Below, piece by piece: positions 34,953 to 44,065 of a stretch of DNA of 64,000 nucleotides. Source of the DNA: Pseudomonas thivervalensis (GTDB taxonomy: Bacteria > Pseudomonadota > Gammaproteobacteria > Pseudomonadales > Pseudomonadaceae); contig NZ_LHVE01000006.1 of assembly GCF_001269655.1 (NCBI RefSeq), positions 310,001 through 374,000 on the forward strand, read 5' to 3'. Both the position numbers and the translations under genes were made by a program. Below the pieces are notes generated by a model, which worked only from the letters and a program-made list of their open reading frames with translations, did not search any database and was not told the DNA's origin. Each line of letters opens with the position of its first letter. Positions within the stretch are counted from its first letter, which is position 1.

Positions 34953-35137
34953 GAGAGGCTTCTCGACTGTCGGCTCAAAGGAGCCTGTAGTTATAGATGA
35001 TCGGCGGGACAATTGGACCAGCGGAGTGACAAAAACCGGCCGGCTGGACTATTTTTTTCATGTAGGAAAACTTACCGCGCTTGACCAGGGTCTACAGAAC
35101 CGCAAATCGAGTGATCTATTTCCAGAGGTTCTAAGCA

Positions 35138-35389
35138 ATGGCAGCAGTACTTGTCGGACAATTTCATGCGCGGGACGCCGAAGGTCGCGTCTATTCGGTG
35201 CATGAGTTCCAGGAATCGGAGCCGTCGCCGGACGGTAGCGGCAAGGATGTCGTCACTTATAAATTGGCCATCGGGGATCGCGTCAGCAAACTCGACGAGG
35301 ACAGATTTATCCTGGTTCAGTCTGGCATTGAGCTCAAACGCGAAGCCGCACCGTCAATCAGTGAACCCGAAACGCAAATAGCGCTGTAA
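35138..35389 (+). CDS. Small protein of unknown function
   Basis: An 83-residue cytosolic protein, mostly polar, with the segments GQFHARDAEGRVYSVHEFQE and TYKLAIGDRVSKLDEDRFIL that suggest a small beta-rich domain. Good ribosome binding site (AGAGG, ten bases before ATG). It is alone between a divergent flavin reductase and a LysR gene. No family recognised. Confidence 0.6.
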   Translation: MAAVLVGQFHARDAEGRVYSVHEFQESEPSPDGSGKDVVTYKLAIGDRVSKLDEDRFILVQSGIELKREAAPSISEPETQIAL

Positions 35390-35476
35390 CCAGTAGGTTA
35401 TGAGCAGAAGTCATGCCCGGACTTGGGTTAGGATTCAGCCACTCAATGGCTCACCCGCCGAACATGGACTTCTTGC

Positions 35477-36370
35477 ATGCGTTTACGCCACATCGAAGTG
35501 ATCCAGGCGCTGCTGCAGACCGGCCACCTCGGCACGGCGGCCGAATGGCTGCAACTGCCGGTGGCGGAGGTCGAGGCGATCCTGCGCGATGCAGAGGCCC
35601 AACTGGGCTTCATGCTGTTTGCCAGCGTGCGCGGGCGCTTGCAGGCCACCCGGGAAACCCTTGAATTGCGCGACGGCATCACGCGGGTGTACGACACCCT
35701 CGAACCGGTGCAGCGCCTGGCCAGCAGCCTGAAACACCATCAGGCACCGCCCTTGCGCATTATCTGCACCCCGCCGCTGGCCCAGCAATTGCTGCCCCAG
35801 AGCATCGCCGCCTTGCGGCGTCGCCATCCAGATGCGCCGTGCACCCTGCTCAGCCAACCGACCCGCGACATCGTCCACAGCCTGCTGTTGCGCGAAAGCG
35901 ATCTGGGATTGAGCTTGCACGACCCTGAACATCCCGACATCCATTGCCAGATGATCGCCCAAGGCAAACTGCAATTGCTCGCACCCCACGGCTGGCTGCA
36001 ACCGCGGCAAAAATACATTTCGCTCCAGGACCTGGCGGGTCAGCCGTTAGTCGGCCTGGACGGCCATGACCCGCTGAGCCCTGCGTTCGAACATAAACTG
36101 GCGGCGCTGCGTCCGGCGCCGATGATCCAGATCCGCGTCCAGACCCACCAGATGATGCGTGCCATGGTCGAGGCCGGCGAAGGCCTTGCCATCGTCGACC
36201 CTTTCACCGCGTCAGGCGCCAAGGGCGGCGGCCTGGACGTCTGCCCGGTATCGCCCGCCATCGCGATTGGCCTCTATGCCTTGAGCCTCAACGGCGCGCC
36301 CTCTTCACCCGCCCTTCAATCGTTGCTGGAACGGGTTACGGAACAAGCCGAGGCGTTGTTGAGCCACTGA
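35477..36370 (+). CDS. LysR-family transcriptional regulator
   Basis: A 297-residue regulator with the N-terminal LysR helix-turn-helix (RLRHIEVIQALLQTGHLGTAAEWLQ, then EAQLGFMLFASVRGRLQATRE) and a substrate-binding domain from about residue 90. The HTH is somewhat off consensus (AEWLQLPVAEVEAILRD). Target and ligand unknown; the neighbours give no clear hint. Its end overlaps the convergent acetyltransferase gene by 35 bases. Confidence 0.88.
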   Translation: MRLRHIEVIQALLQTGHLGTAAEWLQLPVAEVEAILRDAEAQLGFMLFASVRGRLQATRETLELRDGITRVYDTLEPVQRLASSLKHHQAPPLRIICTPPLAQQLLPQSIAALRRRHPDAPCTLLSQPTRDIVHSLLLRESDLGLSLHDPEHPDIHCQMIAQGKLQLLAPHGWLQPRQKYISLQDLAGQPLVGLDGHDPLSPAFEHKLAALRPAPMIQIRVQTHQMMRAMVEAGEGLAIVDPFTASGAKGGGLDVCPVSPAIAIGLYALSLNGAPSSPALQSLLERVTEQAEALLSH

Positions 36371-36950
36371 TCGACATGCCCAGTGGGTCGTCGAACAGCC
36401 GGTACCAGAACAACGCGACTTCGGCGGTATGCCGGTCAATGCCGCGATAGCGCAGGTGATCGATACCGCCAAGCACGTAACCGCGACGCTCATAGAGCCG
36501 GCAGGCGCCCAGATTGTTGTTCTGGGTCTCGAGCATGATGCCCGGCAATTTTTTCTTGCGACTCCAGAACTGGGCGACATCGAGCAACGCCTTGGCCACC
36601 CCGTGGCGACGGGCCGGAGCGTGCACCGCCAACTCGTCGATATGGGCATAGCCGTTCCAGTTGGTACTGACCACCAGATGCCCTACGGGCTGATCATCGA
36701 GATAGGCCATGAATATCTCGCTGTCCGGAGCGTTGCGGAAACTGCTGAACTCTTCGGGATCGATGCCATAGCACTTGCGATAGGGGACAATCGGCGTCAC
36801 CGGCCATTGACTGACAGGCCGGCCGATCTGCGCCGTCGCGTACTCGCTGACTTCGAAGCTGAAGTCACTGCCCCAGATATAGGCGGCAAAGCCGTCATCA
36901 ACGACTCGCACCGACAACCCGGGGTGCTTGGGATTCATGACCGGTTGCAT
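36336..36950 (-). CDS. GNAT acetyltransferase, streptothricin-acetyltransferase-like
   Basis: A 204-residue GNAT enzyme. The acetyl-CoA site is HIDELAVHAPARRHGVAKAL (R/Q-x-x-G-x-A), and the part LPGIMLETQNNNLGACRLYE, followed by GGIDHLRY and an aromatic FWYRLF end, closely follows streptothricin acetyltransferases (Sat family). Whether it acts on streptothricin, another antibiotic or a lysine/beta-amino group of a cell metabolite is unknown. Start uncertain: ATGs at 36968, 36950 and 36938 are in frame; I took 36950, about ten bases after an AGGA. The gap 36951-37278 holds only a REP pair. Confidence 0.78.
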   Translation of the reverse strand: MQPVMNPKHPGLSVRVVDDGFAAYIWGSDFSFEVSEYATAQIGRPVSQWPVTPIVPYRKCYGIDPEEFSSFRNAPDSEIFMAYLDDQPVGHLVVSTNWNGYAHIDELAVHAPARRHGVAKALLDVAQFWSRKKKLPGIMLETQNNNLGACRLYERRGYVLGGIDHLRYRGIDRHTAEVALFWYRLFDDPLGMSISGSTTPRLVP

Positions 36951-37137
36951 ACTGGGAAAGGTCCTCATTCCTTGAGACAACCAACGGCGCGGTGCCATCC
37001 ATTGCCCTTGTCTTTCAAATCTTCAAACATCAAGCGGGATCCGTAGCCTGCCCGTTCCCTCAGGGTAGAAGGTCGTGGCGATTGTGGCGAGAAATGGACG
37101 ATGGATTCAGTGGCTCAATCAAGGCTGGCTGAATCAA

Positions 37138-37228
37138 TGTGGCGAGGGAGCTTGCTCCCGCTTGAGTGCGAGGCGCTCACCAAAAGGGGCTGCTACGCAG
37201 CCCAGCGGGAGCAAGCTCCCTCGCCACA
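37138..37228. repeat. Inverted REP pair, type A
   Basis: Facing type A cores between the acetyltransferase promoter region and the dnaQ stop. The inner part has the usual GCTGCTACGCAGC pairing. Confidence 0.9.
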
Positions 37229-37278
37229 GGTTCTTTACCTACCTTTGAATGAACAGCATGGCCCTTTGCAGGGCTTCA

Positions 37279-38040
37279 TCAGTGCGTGGCGGCCTGCGAT
37301 TCGATCAGTTGCGTCCACAATGCCGGAGCACCCGCAGACTTGGCGATGGCTTCCAGACGCGCGGCATGTTCGGCCAGGTCGCTTTCGCTGGCGCGGATGA
37401 TCCGCGAGGGCTGGCGGTCAGCGGGCAAACGGCGGATTTCCGTGGCCTGGTTGCCGGAACCTTCGCCCGTACCGTTGCCGTCCGAGGCGTTGCCGGCCAG
37501 GGACAGGCTGGTCTGGCCGCCGGTCATGGTCAGGTAGACGTCGGCCAGGATCTCGGAGTCGAGCAAGGCGCCGTGCAGTTCACGGCCGGAGTTATCGACG
37601 CCGTAGCGCTTGCACAAGGCATCGAGGCTGTTGCGCTGACCAGGGTGGCGTTCCCGAGCCATCATCAGGGTATCGAGGATGGTGCAATGCTGGGTGATGT
37701 CGGCCCGGTCGTGCTGGCCCATCAGGGCGAATTCGTTGTTGATGAACCCCACGTCGAACGCCGCGTTGTGGATGATCAACTGCGCGCCCTGGATGAATTC
37801 GAAGAACTCGTCGGCCACTTCGGCGAAACGCGGCTTGCCCACCAGGAACTCGTTGGTAATGCCGTGGACGCCGATAGCGCCCTCGTCACTTTCGCGGTCC
37901 GGTTGCAGGTAAACGTGGAAATGGCGACCGGTCAGGCGCCGGCCAATCAGCTCGACACAACCGATTTCAATAATCCGGTGACCATCGGTCACCGGCATGC
38001 CGGTGGTTTCGGTATCCAGTACTACAGATCTGTTGGCCAT
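37279..38040 (-). CDS. dnaQ: DNA polymerase III epsilon subunit (proofreading exonuclease)
   Basis: A 253-residue 3'-5' exonuclease. Exo I is LDTETTG (Asp9, Glu11), Exo II is HNAAFDVGFINNE, and Exo III is the HGALLDSEILADVYL region (HxxxxD). The tail after about residue 180 is a Gly/Ser/Asn-rich linker and the C-terminal polymerase-binding peptide. It sits 332 bases downstream of rnhA on the same strand with a REP pair between, the normal Pseudomonas order. Confidence 0.96.
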   Translation of the reverse strand: MANRSVVLDTETTGMPVTDGHRIIEIGCVELIGRRLTGRHFHVYLQPDRESDEGAIGVHGITNEFLVGKPRFAEVADEFFEFIQGAQLIIHNAAFDVGFINNEFALMGQHDRADITQHCTILDTLMMARERHPGQRNSLDALCKRYGVDNSGRELHGALLDSEILADVYLTMTGGQTSLSLAGNASDGNGTGEGSGNQATEIRRLPADRQPSRIIRASESDLAEHAARLEAIAKSAGAPALWTQLIESQAATH

Positions 38041-38122
38041 CAGTGTTCAGCTCTCAACGGGCAGTCTTGCAAAAGCGCGGATCTTAGCACGCTATTAAGT
38101 CGGATTAGCCTGGGACCGCTTT

Positions 38123-38214
38123 TGTGGCGAGGGAGCTTGCTCCCGCTCGGTTGCGCAGCGACCGCCGAAAGAGGCCTGCTTCGCAGTCCAGCGGGAGCAA
38201 GCTCCCTCGCCACA
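38123..38214. repeat. Inverted REP pair, type A
   Basis: Facing type A cores between the rnhA stop and the dnaQ start. The region between the genes (38041-38255) should also hold the dnaQ promoter, but I see no strong -10/-35 pair. Confidence 0.9.
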
Positions 38215-38255
38215 GGTGTGAATTCATGCCTTCCGACAGGGGACACCCAGCCAGA

Positions 38256-38708
38256 TCAAGCCTGCTTATAGCCCCGCACCTCATCCACCCCGCGATTGGC
38301 CAACTGGTCGGCCCGTTCGTTGCCGTGGTGGCCGATGTGGCCGCGCACCCATTTCCAGGTGACGTTGTGGCGACTGACCTGCTCGTCCAGCAACTTCCAG
38401 AGATCGGCGTTTTTCACCGGTTCCTTCGCCGCCGTCTTCCAGCCGCGTTTCTTCCAGTTGGCCATCCACTCGTTGATGCCTTTCATCACGTACTGCGAGT
38501 CAGTCACCAGCAGCACCTCGCAAGGCCGCTTGAGCTCTTCCAGGCCACGGATGGCGCCCATCAGTTCCATGCGATTGTTGGTGGTATTGGCTTCGCCGCC
38601 CCAGAGCTCCTTCTCCACGCCCTTGCACACCAGCAACGCGCCCCAGCCGCCGGGGCCGGGGTTGCCCTTGCAGGCGCCATCAGTGAAGAGTTCTACGCTA
38701 TCGCTCAT
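38256..38708 (-). CDS. rnhA: Ribonuclease HI
   Basis: A 150-residue RNase HI that removes RNA from RNA-DNA hybrids. The catalytic residues Asp10 ([14 protein letters not shown]), Glu48 ([10 protein letters not shown]), Asp70 (TDSQYV) and the Asp134 region ([10 protein letters not shown]) are all present, as is the basic handle region ([20 protein letters not shown]). Length is typical. It follows the methyltransferase gene by 88 bases on the same strand. Confidence 0.97.
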   Translation of the reverse strand: MSDSVELFTDGACKGNPGPGGWGALLVCKGVEKELWGGEANTTNNRMELMGAIRGLEELKRPCEVLLVTDSQYVMKGINEWMANWKKRGWKTAAKEPVKNADLWKLLDEQVSRHNVTWKWVRGHIGHHGNERADQLANRGVDEVRGYKQA

Positions 38709-38796
38709 GCCAATCTATCCAGAAAAAATGCAAAGGCCCGCCCATCGGGCCCGGCAACACCCGCAGCCCAATGCCGGCAAGCACCATCAGAAAAGG

Positions 38797-39555
38797 TTAC
38801 GGTTCGATGTGGCGACGATTGACCTTGGCCATTGGCAAGGGAATCAGCTTGCCCATCGGCTCGCGTCGCGCCTGGCGCACCGGGCGCAGCCCGACCGCGA
38901 TCTTGCGCGCCACCAGCAGGTAGAAACCGCCGCCGGACAGCTGCCAGTCGCCGGCCTTGCGCTCCCAGCCGGCCAGGCGAGCCTGCCACTTGGGTGACGC
39001 AAGCGGCGGACGATAGCACCCGAAGCGGCGTTTCTCCAGCGCAAAGCCCAGCAGGTTGAGCCAGTCGCCGACCCTCGAGGCCGAGATGCAGCGGGCCTGG
39101 CGCAAGGCATCGTGGGCAAATACATGGCGCAACCCCCAGGTGCTCCAGGGGTTGATGCCGATGATCAACAGATGCCCGCCGGGGCGCACGCTGCTGGCGG
39201 CCTCGCGCAGCAAACCGTGGGGCGACAGGCAGAAATCCAGGCCATGCTGCATGACCACCACGTCGGCGGCATGCTCGCTCAGCGGCCAGGCCTGCTCTTC
39301 GCAGACGATTTCCACCCCGGGCAACGGCGCCCCCAGGCGTACGTTGCGCTGGACCTGCGGTGCCGACGGCGGCGTTTGCGCCGAAGGCCCGTAGTGCACC
39401 AGATAACCGCCGAAGAACCGGCCCAACTCGTCTTCGAGCATGCGCCGTTCTTCTTCCAGCAAAAATTGCCCGACAGGGCCGGACAGCCATTCACGGGCGG
39501 CGCTGATCAACGCCAGCCAGTCAGGATCAGCCTGAGCGAACGCTTCATCGGTCAT
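38797..39555 (-). CDS. SAM-dependent methyltransferase-like protein
   Basis: A 252-residue protein with the later half of a class I methyltransferase fold: [19 protein letters not shown] and [19 protein letters not shown]. The usual glycine-rich SAM loop is not obvious (the N-terminal half has [14 protein letters not shown]), so SAM binding may be altered. The gene next to rnhA in enterobacteria (yafS) is of this kind. ATG 39555 has GGAG six bases upstream. It is divergent from gloB, with 65 bases between. Confidence 0.82.
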   Translation of the reverse strand: MTDEAFAQADPDWLALISAAREWLSGPVGQFLLEEERRMLEDELGRFFGGYLVHYGPSAQTPPSAPQVQRNVRLGAPLPGVEIVCEEQAWPLSEHAADVVVMQHGLDFCLSPHGLLREAASSVRPGGHLLIIGINPWSTWGLRHVFAHDALRQARCISASRVGDWLNLLGFALEKRRFGCYRPPLASPKWQARLAGWERKAGDWQLSGGGFYLLVARKIAVGLRPVRQARREPMGKLIPLPMAKVNRRHIEP

Positions 39556-39620
39556 TGCATTCTCCAACGCGTCAGGAAGTTCTAAGATGCGCCTTTGTTT
39601 TCCGCTTGGCGAATTCCACG

Positions 39621-40388
39621 ATGATACAGATCAGTGCTCTTCCTGCGTTCACCGATAACTACATCTGGTTGTTACAGGATCACTCCACCCAGCGCTGCGC
39701 CGTGGTCGACCCGGGTGACGCCGCGCCGGTGCAGGCCTGGCTCGAGGCCCATCCGGACTGGGTCCTGAGCGATATCCTGATCACCCATCATCACCATGAT
39801 CATGTCGGCGGCGTCCAGGCGCTGAAGAATGCGACGAACGCCACCGTTTACGGCCCGGCCAGCGAAAACATCCCGGCTCGGGACCATGCCCTGAATGATA
39901 ACGACAAGGTCAACGTACTTGGCTGGGACTTCGATATCCATGCCGTGCCTGGCCATACGCTGGGGCACATCGCCTACTACCACCATGGCCTGCTCTTCTG
40001 CGGCGACACCCTGTTCGCCGCCGGTTGCGGCCGACTCTTCGAAGGCACGCCTGAGCAAATGCACCATTCCCTGGGTCGCCTCGCCGCCTTGCCTGAAGAT
40101 ACGCTGGTCTACTGCACCCATGAATATACGCTCAGCAACCTGAAGTTCGCGGCCGCCGTGGAGCCAGGCAACCCGGACATCGCTGCCCGCCTGGAAAAAG
40201 TCAGCCGGCAACGCGACGAAGGGATCATGACGCTACCCTCGACCCTGGCCCTGGAAAAGCTCACCAATCCATTCCTGCGCACCGCTGAAACATCCGTTAA
40301 ACAAAAAGCAGACGAACGGAACGGCCAGCGAAACCAGACGCCGAGTGAGGTTTTTGCGGCCTTGAGGGCTTGGAAAGATAAGTTCTAA
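39621..40388 (+). CDS. gloB: Hydroxyacylglutathione hydrolase (glyoxalase II)
   Basis: A 255-residue metallo-beta-lactamase-fold enzyme that hydrolyses S-lactoylglutathione in methylglyoxal detoxification. The binuclear metal motif THHHHDH is at 55-61, followed by [12 protein letters not shown], the bridging Asp in FCGDTLF and the CTHEYT His. The substrate-binding C-terminal domain ends in [15 protein letters not shown], as in other family members. The start at 39621 matches the family N-terminus ([15 protein letters not shown]). Confidence 0.96.
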   Translation: MIQISALPAFTDNYIWLLQDHSTQRCAVVDPGDAAPVQAWLEAHPDWVLSDILITHHHHDHVGGVQALKNATNATVYGPASENIPARDHALNDNDKVNVLGWDFDIHAVPGHTLGHIAYYHHGLLFCGDTLFAAGCGRLFEGTPEQMHHSLGRLAALPEDTLVYCTHEYTLSNLKFAAAVEPGNPDIAARLEKVSRQRDEGIMTLPSTLALEKLTNPFLRTAETSVKQKADERNGQRNQTPSEVFAALRAWKDKF

Positions 40389-40422
40389 GGCAGCTATCGA
40401 TTGATACAAAAATTCTGAAAGG

Positions 40423-40451
40423 TTGACCTGTTGGGGTGCGCTTCCTAGAAT
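40423..40451 (+). promoter_or_regulatory. Sigma70-type promoter of mltD
   Basis: TTGACC (40423-40428) and TAGAAT (40446-40451) are spaced by exactly 17 bases, 37 bases before the mltD ATG. Transcription would start near 40458. Confidence 0.65.
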
Positions 40452-40487
40452 CGGCCGACATTTTTGCCCGGAACTTACTTCCAGCCA

Positions 40488-41936
40488 ATGTCGTCATCTA
40501 TACGCAGGTCCGTCCAGTCAGACACATTGACCCGCTTGGCTCAAGCCATCGCGGTGGCTGTGTCCGCCACCCTGGCGGGCTGCCAGAGCACGAGCCAGTT
40601 GCCGCAGACCGACGCGGCGCACACCCCGAATATCGCCGCTCGCGCCAAACAGAAGCCGGTATGGCTCACTGAGAAACCCAGCCCCCAAGTGCCCCAGGAC
40701 GTCTGGGAGCGCATGCGCCAGGGCTTCCAACTGCAGGAAACGGCTGGCGTCAACCCGCGCATCGAGCAACAGCGCCTGTGGTTCGCCAGCAACCCGTCCT
40801 TCCTGGAAAACGCCGGTGAGCGTGGCAGCCTGTACATCCATTACATCGTCGAACGCCTCGAAGAGCGCAATATGCCGCTGGAGCTGGCGCTGCTGCCGGT
40901 GATCGAGAGTGCCTACAACCCCATGGCCTATTCCCGGGCCAACGCGGTGGGCCTGTGGCAATTCATCCCGTCCACGGGGCGTTACTTCAACCTGCGCCAG
41001 ACCCGCTTCTATGACGGGCGTCGCGACATCACCGCTTCCACCACGGCCGCCATGGACTACCTGACGCGCCTGCACGACATGTTCAACGGCGACTGGTTGC
41101 TGGCGCTGGCGGCGTACAACGCCGGTGAAGGCACGGTCAGCCGCGCCATCGAGCGCAATGAGAAGCTTGGCCTGCCCACCGATTACTGGAACCTGCCGCT
41201 GCCCAGCGAGACCCAGGCCTATGTGCCGAAGCTGCTGGCGCTGTCCCAGGTGGTGCTCGCGCCCGATGCCTATGGCGTGAACCTCAACCCGATCGCCAAC
41301 GAGCCCTATTTCCAGGTCGTCGAGATCAACCAGCGCATGGACCTGTCCAAGGTCGCGGCAGTGGCCAACATCGACGAGGACGAGCTGTTCCAGCTCAACC
41401 CGGCCTTCAAGCAGCGCACCACCATCGACGGCCCCCAGCACCTGTTGGTGCCGACGTCCAAGGCCCAGTTGCTGTCCGCCAGCCTGTCGACCATGCGCCC
41501 GGACGAGCTGATCAGCCAGCGCTCGCTCAAGCCGGTCTTTGAATCAGCCGACGACAGCGAAGTGGAAGGCGCCAGGCGCACCTACCGCGTCAAGCGTGGC
41601 GACAATCTGGCCCAGATCGCCAAGGCCAACAAGGTCCAGACCAAGGACCTGCAGCGCTGGAACAAACTCAGCGGCAACAAGCTCAAGGTTGGCCAGACCC
41701 TGGTGATGCAGGACGTCAAGGCCAGCAAAGCCACCGGCAAGCGCATCAGCACCGTGGTGGCCGCAAACAGCAAGGACCAGAAGAAGCAGACCCAGTACAA
41801 GGTCAAGCAAGGCGATTCGTTGTATGTCGTCGCCAAGCGCTTCAACGTGGAAATGCAGCACCTCAAGCGTTGGAACCCGCGGATGGGCAAGGCGCTCAAG
41901 CCTGGACAGATGCTGACGGTCTATTCCCCGCACTAA
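40488..41936 (+). CDS. mltD: Membrane-bound lytic transglycosylase D
   Basis: A 482-residue lipoprotein that cuts peptidoglycan glycan strands. It has a lipoprotein signal with LAGC (Cys32), a family-1 transglycosylase domain with catalytic Glu140 (PVIESAYNP), then NAVGLWQFIPSTGRYF and ALAAYNAGEGTV, and two C-terminal LysM domains (about 365-407 and 437-481). I chose ATG 40488, which lies about 30 bases after the predicted transcription start; the longer frame begins at a TTG at 40464. The same gene lies between gloB and the npp genes in P. aeruginosa. Confidence 0.95.
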   Translation: MSSSIRRSVQSDTLTRLAQAIAVAVSATLAGCQSTSQLPQTDAAHTPNIAARAKQKPVWLTEKPSPQVPQDVWERMRQGFQLQETAGVNPRIEQQRLWFASNPSFLENAGERGSLYIHYIVERLEERNMPLELALLPVIESAYNPMAYSRANAVGLWQFIPSTGRYFNLRQTRFYDGRRDITASTTAAMDYLTRLHDMFNGDWLLALAAYNAGEGTVSRAIERNEKLGLPTDYWNLPLPSETQAYVPKLLALSQVVLAPDAYGVNLNPIANEPYFQVVEINQRMDLSKVAAVANIDEDELFQLNPAFKQRTTIDGPQHLLVPTSKAQLLSASLSTMRPDELISQRSLKPVFESADDSEVEGARRTYRVKRGDNLAQIAKANKVQTKDLQRWNKLSGNKLKVGQTLVMQDVKASKATGKRISTVVAANSKDQKKQTQYKVKQGDSLYVVAKRFNVEMQHLKRWNPRMGKALKPGQMLTVYSPH

Positions 41937-41978
41937 GCCCATCAATGGCCGAAGGGCGGTTTGTGCCTGAGAAGCTTT

Positions 41979-42109
41979 TGTGGCGAGGGAGCTTGCTCCC
42001 GCTGGGCTGCGCAGCAGACCCGAATCAGGCACCTCGGTGTGACAGATGGATTAAGTCATGGCTTTTGGGGTTGCTTCGCAACCCGGCGGGAGCAAGCTCC
42101 CTCGCCACA
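41979..42109. repeat. Inverted REP pair, type A, long spacer
   Basis: Facing type A cores about 85 bases apart between mltD and the transporter operon. The remaining 120 bases up to the first transporter gene hold no clear signal. Confidence 0.9.
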
Positions 42110-42232
42110 AAAGCTTTCTCGCTTCGGCTTCGAGTAATCTGAGACGCTTTGGCCCACCGCCTTTTTCCTGCCGATACAAGCTGTTACTGTACAGGCCATA
42201 AAAGCCCAAGCCGCCTGGATCGAATCTCAGAC

Positions 42233-44065
42233 TTGATACGTCCCCTCCTCCTGCTCCTGATCAGCCTGGCCTTGAGCTCTCCCGCCAGCGCAACCATCAG
42301 CGAAAGCCATGGCTATGCGCAGTTCGGCACGCTCAAGTACCCCGCCAGGTTCACCCACTTCGACTGGGTCAACCCGCAAGCGCCCAAGGGCGGAGTCTTG
42401 CGGGTCATGGCATTCGGCACCTTCGATACGCTCAATCCCTACACATTCAAGGGCAGCAGCCCGGTTTCCACCCCCAATTTCCTGCAATACGGCATCAATG
42501 AGCTGAACGAACCGCTGATGGTCGGCACGGGCCAATACGCACCGTCCGGTGATGAACCGACGTCGAGTTACGGCCTGATCGCCCAATCGGTGGAATACAG
42601 CGAGGACCGCAGCTGGGTGGTGTTCAACCTGCGTCCCGAAGCACGATTTCACGATGGCGTGCCCATCACCGCCTATGACGTGGCGTTCTCCTACCGGACG
42701 CTGCTCAAGGACGGCCACCCGCAATACCGTACCAATCTGCAGGAAGTGCTGCGGGTCGACATTCTCAATCCACTCAAAATCCGCTTTGTCTTCAAGCGCG
42801 CGGGCAATCCGTTGCTGATCCTGCGCCTGGGTGAACTGCCGGTGTTGCCCCAGCATTATTGGAAAGGCCGCGACTTCAAGGCGACGACCTTCGAGCCGCC
42901 CCTGGGCAGCGGGCCGTATCGCATCACCAAAGTGCAGCCAGGTCGCCAACTGGTGTTCGAACGGGTCAAGGACTACTGGGGCAAGGATCTGCCGGTCAAT
43001 CGCGGCAAGTACAACTACGACCGCATGGACGTGGAGTTCTACCGTGACAGCGAAGTCGCTTTCGAAGCCTTCAAGGCCGGCGAGTTCGACATCTACATCG
43101 AACACCAGGCCAAGAACTGGGCCAACGGCTATCAATTCCCGGCGGTCAACCGCGGCGACGTGATCAAGGCGCAAATCCCCCACCAGATCCCGACCCAGAC
43201 CCAGGGCCTGTTCATGAACACCCGGCGCGGCACGTTCGCCGAGGTCAAGGTGCGTGAAGCCCTGGGGCTGATGTTCGATTTCGAGTGGACCAACCGCACA
43301 CTCTTCAGCGGCGCCTACAAGCGTACCCTCAGCTACTACCCCAACAGCGAATTCTCTGCCACCGGCCTGCCGGTGGGCCATGAATGGTTGCTGCTCAAGC
43401 CGTACCGCGAACAATTGCCGCCCACACTGCTCACAGAACCTTTCAGCTTGCCCAAGACCGACGGTCGCGGCATCCCCCGGGAAACCCTGCGCAAAGCCCT
43501 CGGGCTGTTGAAGGAAGCCGGTTGGAGCCTCAACGGCCAGCGCCTGCTGAACGCCGACAGCCAGCCCCTGAGTTTCGAAATCCTGCTGGTGAACCCGAAC
43601 CTGGAGCGTATCCTCCAACCCTACGTCGAAAACCTCGCCAGCATCGGTATCCAGGCTCGGCTGCGCACGGTGGACCGCGCCCAGTACAAACAACGCCTGG
43701 ACCAGTTCGACTTCGACATGATCCTGCTCACCTTGGGCCAGACCCTCAGCCCTGGCTTGGAGCAATGGCAGTACTTCCATTCCAGCCAGGTCGGGATCAA
43801 GGGTAGCAAGAACTACGCCGGGATCGCCAACCCGGTGGTCGACCATCTGCTGGAAAAACTCCTCGCCGCCCAGACCCGCGACGAACAGGTCGCCGCCGGC
43901 AAGGCCCTGGATCGCGTGCTGTTGTGGCAGCATTACTGCATTCCCAACTGGTATCTCAATTATCATCGCCTGGCGTACCGCAACCGGTTCGCCTTTGTCA
44001 CCACGCCGCCCTACACCCTGGGCCTGAGCGCATGGTGGCTGAAATCTTCGGAGAAAGATCAATGA
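42233..44065 (+). CDS. nppA1: Peptide ABC transporter, first substrate-binding protein
   Basis: A 610-residue periplasmic binding protein of family 5 (YejA type). The start is uncertain: TTG 42233 gives a good signal peptide (IRPLLLLLISLALSSPASA) and I took it; no in-frame ATG does this. Family blocks are FGTLKYPARFTHFDWVNPQA, GTFDTLNPYTFKG, LGSGPYRITKVQPGRQ and [19 protein letters not shown]. The locus is the equivalent of P. aeruginosa nppA1A2BCD and E. coli yejABEF, which import peptides and peptide-nucleotide antibiotics. Confidence 0.88.
   Translation: MIRPLLLLLISLALSSPASATISESHGYAQFGTLKYPARFTHFDWVNPQAPKGGVLRVMAFGTFDTLNPYTFKGSSPVSTPNFLQYGINELNEPLMVGTGQYAPSGDEPTSSYGLIAQSVEYSEDRSWVVFNLRPEARFHDGVPITAYDVAFSYRTLLKDGHPQYRTNLQEVLRVDILNPLKIRFVFKRAGNPLLILRLGELPVLPQHYWKGRDFKATTFEPPLGSGPYRITKVQPGRQLVFERVKDYWGKDLPVNRGKYNYDRMDVEFYRDSEVAFEAFKAGEFDIYIEHQAKNWANGYQFPAVNRGDVIKAQIPHQIPTQTQGLFMNTRRGTFAEVKVREALGLMFDFEWTNRTLFSGAYKRTLSYYPNSEFSATGLPVGHEWLLLKPYREQLPPTLLTEPFSLPKTDGRGIPRETLRKALGLLKEAGWSLNGQRLLNADSQPLSFEILLVNPNLERILQPYVENLASIGIQARLRTVDRAQYKQRLDQFDFDMILLTLGQTLSPGLEQWQYFHSSQVGIKGSKNYAGIANPVVDHLLEKLLAAQTRDEQVAAGKALDRVLLWQHYCIPNWYLNYHRLAYRNRFAFVTTPPYTLGLSAWWLKSSEKDQ

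Noticed and set aside
42182..42195. CTGTTACTGTACAG as a LexA box before the npp operon
   Set aside because: The spacer between CTGT and ACAG is 6 instead of 8 and the operon has no known SOS role.
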